From: Bimastos eiseni
Taxonomy: Eukaryota; Annelida; Clitellata; Crassiclitellata; Lumbricidae
Reading direction: 5' to 3'
DNA: 64,000 nt
NCBI GenBank assembly: GCA_959347315.1
Contig: OY365811.1
Location: forward strand, 37,561,459-37,625,458
Part shown: positions 1-10,304 of the stretch, piece by piece
Position numbering within the stretch: the first letter of the stretch is position 1
How the letters are laid out: every line of letters starts with the position of its first letter
Notes under the pieces: generated by a model
Told to the model about the DNA's origin: nothing
Seen by the model: only the letters and a program-made list of their open reading frames with translations
Databases searched by the model: none
Made by a program: the position numbers and the translations under genes

Positions 1-150
1 AATAGACAGCAAATTAGAAAGCAGAAACAGACAGCAAATACAACAATAGAGACAGCAAAAATAGACAACTAATTGAGAGAGCAAAATAGACGACTAATTG
101 AGAGAGCAAAATAGACAACTAATTGAGAGAGCAAAATAGACAACTAATTG
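1..150. repeat. 25-bp tandem repeat, truncated by window edge
   Basis: The first 150 bases are diverged copies of a unit close to AATAGACAACTAATTGAGAG plus AGCAA, becoming nearly perfect between about 60 and 150. The array runs off the left edge, so its full length is unknown. Confidence 0.8.
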
Positions 151-785
151 AGAGCAATAGTGACCTACGCTTTAACCCTCTGCATGGCCTTACCACCTGC
201 CTTACCACCAGAGACCCATTCGATCTCGTTACGGCACCTGTGACAAGGAGAGGACAAGCGATTCAGCTGCTCGTCGTCTGCATTGAGAAGACGCATCACA
301 GACATTTCTTAGTCCAGTCCTTGAACCTAAAAGACCTCTCTACCGCTGTGTTGAGTGACTCATCCGACATCGCTTCCTGTGCTGCCCCAGTCTCCGAATG
401 CCTAAAAGCACAAGAACATGGTGTATGTTACCGTTTGTTGACTATGCTTTTGCTCCGTGTTTAGTGTCCATTTGAACCACTAACAATTATGTAGATTGCA
501 GAACGGCAAACGGGAGCCTATTTGCAGCTGCACCACCTGATCAGGGCAAGTGTCGAACCCACAGATCTCCAGTCTTTATTACCATTGCCATATTCATTCA
601 TTCATAAATTCATTCAGGCAACATCCCTTCAGGGCTACTATAAAGAGAACCCGAGAGTACCCTGGGCTACAACACTTAATCTCTTTGTGAAGCAAGAATA
701 CTTTAAAATGTGCTATATTAAGTTTCCTACTAAATACATTTAGGCAAACAGCCCCACATAGTAGGCCTGCATAAGCATCTCATAA
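151..785. other. Unique sequence, no recognisable gene
   Basis: Two open frames of 113 and 73 codons lie here on the + strand, but neither has recognisable motifs, convincing splice sites or a family resemblance. I see no tRNA, TIR or polyA logic. It may be decayed repeat or intergenic DNA. Confidence 0.4.
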
Positions 786-2215
786 AAATTATCTCAGTTT
801 AGTTAGCTCCGCCGCAGTTTAGTAAGCTCCGCCCGCAGTTTAGTTAGCTCCGCCCACAATTTAGTTAGCTCCGCCCACAGCTCAGTTAGCTCCGCGCACA
901 GCCTAGTTAGCCACTGTTTAGTTAGCTCCGACCACAGTTTTCTACCCACAGTTACTTAAGTTTTCTACCCACAATTACTTAAGTTTTATTCCCAAAGTTA
1001 CTTAAGTTCTACCCACAGTTACTTAAGTTCTACTCACAGTTACTTAAGTTTTCTACCCACAGTTACTTATGTTTGCTACCCACAGTTACTTAAGTTTTCC
1101 ACCGACAGTTACATAAGTTTTCTACCCACAGTTACTTAGGTTTTCTACCCATAGTTACTTAAGTTCTACCCACAGTTACTTAAATTCTACCCACAGTTAC
1201 CTAAGTTCTACCCACAGTTACTTAGGTCTACCCACAGTTACTTAGTTCCACCCACAGTTACTTAGTTCCACCCACAGTTACTTAGTTCTACCCACAGTTA
1301 TTTAGTTCTACCCACAGTTAGTTAGTCTTACAAACAGTTAGTTAGTCTTACCCACAGTTAGTTAGTTTTACCCAAAGTCAGTTAGTTTTTCCTAGTTAAT
1401 TACTTTTACCCACTGTTAGTTAGTATTACCCACAGTTTTACCCACAGTTAGGTTAGTTATACCCACAGTTACGTTAGTCATTCCCAGTTAGTTAGTTCTA
1501 CCCACAGTTATTTAGTTCTACCCAGAGTATTTTACCCACAGTTACGTTAGTTATACCCACAGTTACGTTAGTTATACCCACAGTTAGTTAGCTATACCCA
1601 CAGTTAGTTAGCTATACCCACAGTTAGTCAGTCATACCCACAGTTAGGTAGTTATACACACAGCTAGCTAGTTATACCCACAGCTAGCTAGTTATACCCA
1701 CAGCTAGCTAGTTATACCCACAGGTAGCTAGTTTTATCCACAGCTAGCCAGTTTTAATCACAGCTTGCTTGTTTTACCCACAGCTAGCTAGTTTTACCCA
1801 CAGTAGTTAGTTCTACCGACAGTTAGTTAGTTTTACCCAAAGTTACGTTAGTTTTACCCACAGCTTGTTAGTTTTACCCACAGCTTGTTAGTTTTACCCA
1901 CAGCTTAGTTTTACCCAAAGTTACGTTAGTTTTACCCAAAGTTAGTTAGTTTTACCCACAGTTAGTTAGGTCTACACACAGTTAGTCAGTTCTACCCACC
2001 GTTAGTTAGTTTTACCCAGTTTATTTTACCCACAGTTACGTTAGTCATACCCACAGTTACGTTAATCATACGCACAGCTACGTTAGTTTTACCCACAGTT
2101 AGTTGGTTACCCACAGTTAGTTAGGTTTGCCCACAGTTAGTTAGTTTTACCCACAGTTAGTTAGGTTTGCCCACAGTTAGTTAGTTTTATCCACAGTTAG
2201 TTAGTTTTACCCACG
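786..2215. repeat. 1.4 kb minisatellite, TTACCCACAGTTAGTTAG-like
   Basis: About 70 diverged copies of an 18-22 bp unit built on CCCACAGTTA followed by CTTAAG, GTTAGT or GCTAGC variants. Sub-blocks are visible: a 'GCTCCGCCCACAGTTTAGTTA' type at the left, a 'TTACTTAAGTTCTACCCACAG' type in the middle and a 'GTTAGTTTTACCCACAG' type at the right. This suggests repeated local expansion. It ends about 140 bp before the VKORC1L1-type start codon. Confidence 0.95.
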
Positions 2216-2353
2216 CCATACCGAGACTTTCCAGTCTAGTACTATTCATAGGTTATTATATCTATGGTCTTAATGCCCAACCAATTTGTTGTTAGCCGCT
2301 GGGTAGCCGGACAAGCCGACGGCCGAGTGATCGGCAAAGCTTACATTTTGGTC

Positions 2354-4106
2354 ATGACTACGCAAACTTATCGTATTTGCCGGTCAATCGTTGTAGCCTT
2401 GTGTTCCGTTGGAATTTCGGCCTCAATTTACGCTTATTATGTCGAAACAAAGAAAGAAACTGACTCTGATTACAGAGCAGCATGCGATATCAGCGAATCC
2501 GTCAGCTGCTCAAAAGTGTTCACGTCAAGGTATACATACCTGTAAATACCGGTCCGACTAACAATCAACTTGTTTTATTTTATCCAGAATTCGTCGCCGC
2601 TGAGTGTGTTTGCATGTTAATGATAATTGCTTGTTGAAGGTGTAGTATCGGGTTGCTTGTTACCAGGCGTCGTTAGGGTCGGTGACGCGGTTAGGGCTAG
2701 GGTTGCCCGATGTCCGGCAAAAGGAGGACATGTCCTTCCCTTTGGCATATATGTATATATATGTATATATATATATATATGTATATAAACGGTGTATATA
2801 GATAATACAGTATATGTTGCAGAAAATATAAGTCAGCAAAGATGCCAGCCTGCTGCCCATGCTTTAATTTAACAATATGCTTTCTTGTCATGAATGCATG
2901 ACAAATTACTTGACACCGTTATTCTATCCCTCTTTCAAATTGTGTTATAAGTGTAGGACAGCCTGAGTGGCCTGACCAACTTCAGGCAGCCTGAGTTTTG
3001 CTTGATAGCTTGCAGGATTAGGATAGTGCCATATACTGCACTCAAGGGCGGCGATCCGGGGGGGGTGGCTCGAGGGGGACAAATTCCCCACCTTTTGCAG
3101 AGAAGGGACAATTTATACGTGTGTCCCCCCACATTTCCCACTCCACTCATTGGGTGTCCCTCCACCTGTCAAACAAGATCGCCACCTGTGACTGCACTCA
3201 CTAATTGTTTTCCAGTTAAGGAATGTGCTGCTAAAACTTGTATGATTTTAGATATGGTCGTGGCTTTGGACTTCTTGAATATCTGGTTGGCAGAGACCAC
3301 TGGTTGAATCAGCCTAACAGCCTTTTTGGCATTGCATTCTACATGCTCCAGATCCTATTGGGTAAGGAAATTTAGAGAATTGGTATCATGTTTTTATGTT
3401 AGACGGAATAGTTAGATATTTATTTAAAGCACGCTCAGAATATAGAATGATTATGTGACAAGATGCACATCTATCGCGTCACATTTCACCGGTTTTATCT
3501 AAAGACAAAAGCACAACAAAGCGCGGACACATGCTTGGTCAAAATTCATTTGTGATCAAGTTTTTCTTATGCTTTATCTTCAATGGTTAATGAGACACTT
3601 TTTCCCCTTGACGTTTTATCTATCTACCTATGAATTTAATGACAATTATGTGCTAAAGGCGATTGTGATACCAATGCAGCCCATTGATGAACTGTTAAAT
3701 GCTGAATTGGTCTAAAACCCATAAATATCTGGCCAGGAATAGCACAGCTAAAAATATCTGATAGTCAGAGAATTGTAGTTATTGGTTAAGACCGAACATT
3801 TTACCTGGTGTTGATTTTTTCACTGAACAATTTAATTAATGTCAAAGTTTTATGCTGCAATTTCTAGGACAAATACGAAGACAGGACACAGCCTCAATCC
3901 AGGTGATGATGTCAGCAGTGGCAAACATCGGCAGCATATACTTGGCGTCAATCCTTTACTTTGTACTCCATGACTTCTGTGTCGTCTGCTTTTTGACTTA
4001 TGTTATCAACTTCTTGATTCTGCTTTGCAACATAAAGTCGCGGCATCTGCTTAACTCGAGTCTTGGACAGATGAGAAAGCATTCAGCGAAGAGCAAGCAG
4101 TCGTGA
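2354..4106 (+). CDS. VKORC1L1: Vitamin K epoxide reductase complex subunit 1-like protein (VKOR family), 3 exons
   Basis: Exons are 2354-2529, 3252-3361 and 3868-4106, with GT-AG introns in phases 2 and 1, giving 174 aa (human VKORC1L1 is 176 aa). In the family, this ER-membrane enzyme reduces vitamin K epoxide or quinone with a CxxC active site. Visible landmarks are loop cysteines C44 and C52, the YGRGFG motif at 60-65, NQPNS at 78-82, the active-site CVVC at 133-136 and the TYV motif at 139-141 (TYV rather than TYA is typical of the L1 paralogue). Four hydrophobic helices fit the fold. The C-terminus is basic ([10 protein letters not shown]). An upstream in-frame ATG at 2264 would add 30 residues, but 2354 fits the family length and the MTTQ start just before the first helix. 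The gene is intact. Invertebrates often have a single VKOR gene, so L1 versus VKORC1 orthology is less certain than the family. Confidence 0.95.
3046..3190. repeat. Dispersed repeat, copy 1 (in VKOR intron 1)
   Basis: About 140 bp shared with 7705-7830. The best block is GGGACAATTTATACGTGTGT followed by a C-run, ACATTTC and CACTCC, with GTCC-CCACCTGTC further on. It sits in intron 1 of the VKOR gene, 60 bp before exon 2. No coding capacity was recognised; it is probably a truncated mobile element. Confidence 0.8.
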
Positions 4107-4385
4107 CACAGGCTTTAGGAAAGGAAAAGTTGTGATTTGCTCATGGAGACTGATGAACTTACATTTGCTGGTGTTGATTGGCAGTCATATGGAATCTTCA
4201 ATTCTATGATTTGGAATTATTGTTCCTAAGCTGCATGCATTGTGCTGGTGTGATGCAGAATAAGGTTCCAGGGTAAAATTCATTCCGAATGTACCCAGTT
4301 GTGTTGCAATAGACGAATTTTGCAATGGTCTCTTGTCAAATCCAATCAAGAGAATATGCCAATTTTGCCTTCGACTGAGTGACTG

Positions 4386-4391
4386 AATAAA
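4386..4391 (+). terminator. Polyadenylation signal of the VKOR gene
   Basis: AATAAA lies 280 bp after the stop codon, in the right orientation, and is the first canonical hexamer downstream. It is inferred from position only. Confidence 0.55.
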
Positions 4392-4690
4392 CTGCTTCGT
4401 ATGTCTTGACTAAAGAAATCTGGAGATTGCAATACTATATCTATGGTATGCTATGATGGCATTATCTTAATGCCCAAGATATCAATCATTGGTCCATGTA
4501 TTTAGGACAAACTGTGACTTTAGTTACTGTAAAACATTTTAATTGCGCATAATCTGCTCGCAGATTGGTATACTTGCTTGAATATAAATTAATTTTATTG
4601 AAAAACTGTATGTTTTTTGTGTTGGCACTGTTAAAATTTTACAACTAACAGGTTTGAGAAGGAAGCTGGGGTTCTTCGGACATACTGTGC

Positions 4691-5440
4691 CAGGGGTGAT
4701 GGGCAACCTACGGCCCGCGGAAACGTTTTATGCAGCCCGCAAGACCTGCCAGCTCGAATAATATTTTTTTAAATGTGAACAATTGTTTGTAAAATTCTTT
4801 GAAAGCATATAATCTGTGTCAAAATTTCGAATTACTATAACATTATCAATTAATAACTATTCATAAGAGTACAATCTCAAATGACATATTCAGACAAAGC
4901 ATGGCAATTTTGGAATGAATATAAGTTAAACCAAATCCCGGCGCAAAGGCAAACCTGGTGAGAAATTTGAAGCAGGAACAAACAACTTTTTGCAGAAATC
5001 AAGTTCTTTCAAGTGAAGCTCATGTTCTCCAGATTTTTGACAAAGCGAAATTTTGCTTGTTTTCCAACACTGACGACACAAACGGTTTCTTCAGAATGTG
5101 TGCAAAAACACAGCCATCAAATGTCATCTTTGAGTGAAGAGTTTTCAAGTCATTTTAGCGATGTTCAAGCTCTTCAGCACCAGTTTGCTCATCTCACCTT
5201 GCCATTATCATATGATAATGACAAAGCCTCTACTGATCTGCAACTGGAATTGATAGACTTGCAGAATGACATCAATCTCAAAGAGAATTTCAGAGAGATG
5301 GAATTAACCAAATTTGAATTTGTTAAATATGTGTTTATGTATGGTCTCTCTACTATAGATTCATAGATCATTGTCATGCAGCCCTCTGAGAAAAAATAAT
5401 TTTCATGCGGCCCTCTGTACAGAAGAGGTTGCCCACCCTG
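4691..5440 (+). mobile_element. hAT-superfamily DNA transposon, internally deleted
   Basis: The left end reads CAGGGGTGATGGGCAACCT (4691-4709) and the right end AGGTTGCCCACCCTG (5426-5440). These are imperfect inverted repeats of the Charlie-type hAT form CAGGGGTGGGCAACCT. 'GGCCCGCGG' and 'GCGGCCCTCTG' lie just inside the ends, also typical of this group. The right flank TTCTAGCC fits the hAT 8-bp target consensus, but the left flank (TACTGTGC) no longer matches well. The remaining interior encodes part of a transposase (separate entry). At 750 bp it is a deletion derivative. Confidence 0.85.
5013..5366 (+). pseudogene. hAT transposase C-terminal fragment (GTF2IRD2/ZBED-like)
   Basis: A 117-codon open stretch contains LQLELIDLQNDINLKENF (residues about 75-92), the well-known C-terminal dimerisation-region signature of hAT transposases and of their domesticated relatives GTF2IRD2 and EPM2AIP1. 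It is preceded by 'HQFAHLTLPLSYD'. The DDE catalytic domain and BED finger are missing. It lies between the TIRs at 4691 and 5440 in the orientation expected for the element. It is a dead fragment, although this piece is still open. Confidence 0.85.
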
Positions 5441-6772
5441 TTCTAGCCGGTTGTGTGACGTCCACGGTTGAAAGAAGAGATTAAACAGAGCTGCAATCGT
5501 TAGTCACGAGCATCCGGTATCTACAAAAGAAAAATGAGCACACGCGTGTTACAGGCATTTATAGCAACGCGAGGTTAAATAACAGGCAACGAACCACACA
5601 CCTAACCCTCAAATGAATTGAAGAATGGGCTTCTATTTTGAAAGTTGAATGAAGCAACAAGTGGTTCTTTCGAAACCATAATTGATGTAAGAGGACCAGT
5701 TCCATACAAAGAATGGTTAGCTTATTATAATACTAGATTACTAGTATACTAATCCAACTCCAAAAATAACCCTTATATGTGATTTTTATTATCTCTTTTC
5801 ACGATAGTACAATAGGCATTTGTGGCATAACACCCCCGCCCTAACTGCGCTGTTTCGTTCTATAGTAGCTCAAAATTAAAATATACTGCTACAATTAATG
5901 ACGTCTTGAAAGTTAAAACTCGTGACAGTGCACTCTAATAATATACCAACTAAATCTAATACACCAAAAAATCTAAAATACCAACTAAATCTAACAACTC
6001 AACTAAATTTAACATAATTATCCACTAAATATGCTATACACAAACGATCTAATATAGGCCTGCCAACTAAATCTAATTCTAATATGCAGTTATATTATAC
6101 TTATATACCAACTAAATCTATAATTATTTCAACTAAATCCTATATACCAACTGAATCACTTCATATCTTAAACATTTCACAAAAATCAAGTGCTTCAGAT
6201 TCAACATAAACCTAGTACACTTCATAATAATTATGCTGCTGTTTTCATTGATCTTATTCTGGTGTACAAAAGTTAAGTTTGCTGTTTTATTATGACCGGT
6301 TGCTATTCTAGTCAAGGCTTAATCGATACACAAATTATAAATCACAAAAGAGGAAGCCAGTCTTAAATTAAATATAACGACTCTGCAATGTGTAGTCTCT
6401 TTATCCGACAACTTTTTAATTCAATTCATTTTATTGCAGACATTGAAACCACAAGGAAATACAAACTAGTTCTTCATCAATTAGCAACAACAGAGGACCC
6501 AAAAAGGACAATCAATTACGACTATCTTTGTACGTCGTCGAAAAACATTACAGCTCATTCGCTAGGCGGCGCAGAGGCCTAACAAAAGTCACAAACATGA
6601 CTGAAAAAACATAGTCTTTTAGTAAATCATGCGACTTATTACTTAATATTATACGGTCTAAAATCTGTTTGATTTTCGTAACATACAACGAACCACAGTT
6701 TATTTAAAAAAAGAGAGTCATTTGTTACTTTATGACGCCATCCTTTTTGGCAAATCCCAGGCGACAAATTTC
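5441..6772. other. Intergenic, AT-rich, with a 15-bp minisatellite at 5930-6150
   Basis: From about 5930 to 6150 there are some ten diverged copies of ACCAACTAAATCTAA. The rest is AT-rich with no convincing gene. Short open frames at 6133-6315 (-) and 6388-6582 (+) have no recognisable domain or splice context. Confidence 0.6.
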
Positions 6773-6844
6773 GCCTAGATAGCTCAGTTTGGAGAGCGTT
6801 AGACTGAATATCTAAAGATTCCGGTTCAAACCCTGGTCAAGGGA
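6773..6844 (+). pseudogene. tRNA-Phe(GAA)-like relic
   Basis: The sequence has a D-arm TAGCTCAGTTTGGAGAGC and an anticodon arm TTAGA-CTGAATA-TCTAA with anticodon GAA. This is very close to the normal animal tRNA-Phe arm, except that position 37 is T. The T arm carries GGTTCAAAC. The acceptor stem has two mismatches and the T stem one, and no downstream T-run is close. It is either a decayed tRNA-Phe gene or the head of a tRNA-derived SINE. Confidence 0.6.
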
Positions 6845-8690
6845 AAATCCGCGAGGGTCGACGTCTTATTATTTATGCGGCATACCTAATTTTTTTCATT
6901 CTATTAATTAATATCCTTCCCTTTCATAAGTTTCAGTGAAAAGAAAAGAAGTTATTACGTCATATTGACAAAGACAACAGCCTATACAAAACGATAGTAA
7001 ACACTAAACGGCAGGGATGTTGATCCCTAGATCCTTAATCCATCTGTTATTATGAGAGGCTTATCATACGCTGTCAGTGTGACGATGGTGTGGCGAGGGA
7101 GATTTCTGCTACCCGCTCTCGTCCTACCACTGCCCGCATTTCCACGGGCAGTCGGGCATTAGGCCTATATAATGGACCCAACACGGGCTCTAAATATCGG
7201 GGCCCTATGTGGGTCTTTTTCGGACATCATATGGGCTGGCAGGGCAAATGTGATCGATAATTCATATAGCTCCCCTTCACCATATCAACGTAGGTGCCTA
7301 AATGATGTTAACGTCATAGTGAAATATATCTTTTAGAAAAACTATGCAGCGTAAAGCTGAAAAGAGTCATCAGTGGTGCACGGGCCCTCGCACAAGCGTA
7401 GAATCATCCAACGGATTCTCGTAGACAGCTGACAGATCGCAAATGCCGAGGTCTAGTATAAGGAAGTCGGTAACATTTCATTCCCATGGTCTTCCAGACC
7501 GGATTAATGGACGGTTGCTCACCGAGTCGTCAGTGACGTACGTAGGCTACTTTTAGTAATTGCAAACCCCAGATTTCTATCGCGTCGTTTTTAATGAAGA
7601 TCTAAGCGTTTGGGACCAGAGTATTTACAAGTGCTCGGTCATATCAGAGGGTTGTCTAGAGAGATCAAATGGAGATCAAAATTCGACTGTCACGAGACAG
7701 AGCAGCAGAGGTGGTGATCCCGGGAGAGCCACCTTTTCACAGAGGGGACAATTTATACGTGTGTTCCCCCACACATTTCTTACTCCTCTCGTTGTGTGTC
7801 CACCACCTGTCGAGCGAGATCGATCCCCGCTTCTGCAGAGCAGGAATTGTTGAAGGTGACTTAACTTGAGCGTCATCTACGGGGATTCGACGCTTACTTA
7901 ATTCCTGACGATGCTGTGATGAAAACTATGGCTTCAATGATGAATAGTTTCTAGCCCTGACCGTTAGGTCCTAATGCGACAATAATTGAATCAACCCGAG
8001 AATCACAATTAATGAAGAAATCAATAATAATTATTGTTGATCAAGTGAAGCATTCCCAGAAATTTGTGTAATGGCGTCATATTTGTCCTACCCGGCAATT
8101 TGAAATCTATCAATGTGAGTATCTATGAAAAGATGTTTAGGCGGTGAACGAAGTGTTGCATTTCTTGTTCGAATAACAATTTTCTGTCAGATGTGTGAAA
8201 GATTAAGTGATATCTTTGAATAACTTTCTTGGTAATTAAAAAAGTATTTTGAGTTTAATTGGTTTGGTGGTTTTCTGGTATGCGTAATATTAATTATTGT
8301 GTGAAATGTAAGCTTTATAAATTGAAGGATTTGGTCTCGACACCATATCAAAATGTTGGATAAAATTTTGCGCTCACGCTATAGCGCAGTATTCAATATG
8401 GATAAACCTTCTGCGGCATAACATTCGACCCAAAAATAAACGAAAATTCTACTTCTACGACCGAACCGATACAAAATTTTGCGCGTGAAGACCTCCGCGC
8501 ATACACAACCATTGGCGCACGCGCACTGTTAAAAACGCATAAAATTTGTAACATGCGTCGTGAGGGTCAGATTTTAGCATCGTGATTGTTGGTTAGGGTC
8601 AGGTTAAGCGTCGTGAGGGTCGTTTATGGTCCGGGTTAGGGTTAGTGTCGTATTGACATATACGAAGAAGTTTCGGCTACAGAAGTAATT
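6845..8690. other. Intergenic, no gene recognised
   Basis: Apart from the dispersed repeat at 7705-7830, this region shows scattered short GC-rich blocks and telomere-like TTAGGG fragments near 8590-8650 (GGTTAGGGTCAGG and GGGTTAGGGTTAG). These are too short to be a telomeric insertion. No coding exon is convincing. Confidence 0.45.
7705..7830. repeat. Dispersed repeat, copy 2
   Basis: The partner of the copy at 3046-3190, in the same orientation. It shares GGGACAATTTATACGTGTGT, a C-run and the GTGTCC-CCACCTGTCGAGCGAGATCG block. The flanks are unrelated, so this is a dispersed and not a tandem repeat. Confidence 0.8.
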
Positions 8691-8699
8691 TTTATTTGA

Positions 8700-8819
8700 G
8701 TTTTTAGGCCGAACTTTTGGCCGCACAAGCTCCACACATTCAATATAGCCTACCTGTAATTTCTACTTGTTAAACGCATAACCTAGAAGCAGTAGGACTT
8801 AAGCGTTTTATCAGCAGAG
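8700..8819 (+). promoter_or_regulatory. Probable promoter-proximal 5' UTR exon of the large gene
   Basis: AGCAGAG|GTAAGT at 8813-8825 is a near-perfect splice donor (exon end 8819). The first acceptor downstream, CATTCTTTAG|C at 9260/9261, lies 6 bases before the ATG at 9267. This predicts a noncoding first exon ending at 8819 and a 441-bp first intron. The transcription start is not visible; 8700 is a rough left limit. Confidence 0.5.
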
Positions 8820-9266
8820 GTAAGTTTTTACCCTCTTTTCTTTAACTTGGCGTGCGTAAAGTTTGTCATGAACGTTGGATCGTCGGTTCGTCGGAGTTGT
8901 TTCAACTCCTTTTTCGGTATGTTCCTGTTGACCTACAGGGCTGAAAATTTGCACACATGTCATGCTTAAATTTTATGGACATAACTCAAAAATTGAGAAA
9001 AAAATGAAAAAAATTAAATATCTTTTATACACTCGAACGAGTGCAAGTTTACATCATAAATGATCTCTTAAGGAAATGCATCGATTGTGCCATCTGCCAG
9101 ATTCCAAAAGTCAGTAGAAGAGGGTCACGAAAAACCCATGTTTTTACTTTAACTTCTTTTTAGTTACAAAACGTTAGATTTTGCACTAATTAGTTTACTT
9201 ATTCATTGGACAGGGTTCTATGTTTTCTACGACAATAAATCGTTGTGTTTCATTCTTTAGCAAATA

Positions 9267-10304
9267 ATGGAGTTGGATCATAAATCTGACAGTGGTGATC
9301 TTGATACTGATGGGTATGACATTGTGAGCCAATATGCAGTTCGTGGTCAAGATAAAGAGACTGGACAAGACCTGCTTTTAGGTTGCCATAAAGTGGGCGA
9401 CGATGAATTGTCTGATTTTGATCAAGTGAGACAGACGCATGTGCCGGGTAGTGATGCATTTTCTGTTTATCAGGAAGGTAATGTTAAATCTGATGACTCT
9501 TCTCTTTTAACCTCAGAAGAAAATGTCTGTGCAGTTGGAAGGGAAGGTGTGAGTTTAGCTGTATTGCAAGCAGCCCAGATGGAAGTAGTGGAGTTGAATC
9601 AGAATTCTGACAGTAGACATCTCAATCCTGGTAATGATTTTGTGAATTCCTCTGCAGTTGCTGATCAAGAAGATCCCATATACGTTAACAAAGAAGAAAC
9701 TGGAAAGGGTCTGCCATTAGGTTTCCAGCGAATGGGCGATAATGAATTGTCTGAATTTGACCAGGTCACACAGGTGCTTATGCAGGATAGAAATGCTGCT
9801 GCTGTGTATCAAGAAGGTGGGGTTAAATCTGATGACACAACTCTTTTAACCTCAGATGAAGATGCATGCATAGTTGAAAGGGAAGATGTGAGTTTAATTG
9901 CATGGCTAGAGTTCCTGAAACATGTGTCAAATCAGGAGGCACAAATGAATATGATGGAGTTCGATCAGAACTCTTCTGGTTGTGGTAATCTTGATCTTGG
10001 TTATGATTTTGTGAGCTCGTATACAATTCCTGATCAAGAGGACACACTATTCTTTCCTGAAGCAGAAACTGGAATAGGCCTACCATTCGGATGCAAGTGG
10101 ATGGGCAGTTCATTGTCTGAATTTGACCCAGTGACTCAGATTCTTGAGCCAGATAGTGACACAGCTCCTGTTTTTCAGGAATGTGGGATAAAATCTAATG
10201 ACTCGACTCTTTCAATCCCAGAAGAAAATATCTGCGCAAGTGAAAGTGAGGATGTGAGTGTGGTCGCATGGGAAGAATTTCTTAAACCTGTGTCAAATCC
10301 AGAA
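9267..10304 (+). repeat. Three tandem ~104-122-residue protein repeats
   Basis: Residues 1-104, 105-226 and 227-346 align. Each has a Gly-x-Asp/Tyr-[D]-[IF]-V-[SN]-S block, a D-Q-E-D or Q-D-K block, E-T-G-x-x-L-x-x-G, the LS[DE]FD[QP]V motif, VYQEG or VFQEC, KS[DN]D[ST][TS]L and finally [ED][GD]VS with AW-EFLK in copies 2 and 3. The divergence is high enough that the triplication is old. Copy 1 lacks about 18 residues at its C-terminal end. Confidence 0.9.

Noticed and set aside
123..464. 113-codon open frame as a gene
   Set aside because: Starts inside the 25-bp tandem repeat; no recognisable domain, splice site or polyA signal.
8590..8650. Interstitial telomere repeat
   Set aside because: Only two or three degenerate TTAGGG words; below what would support a telomeric origin.
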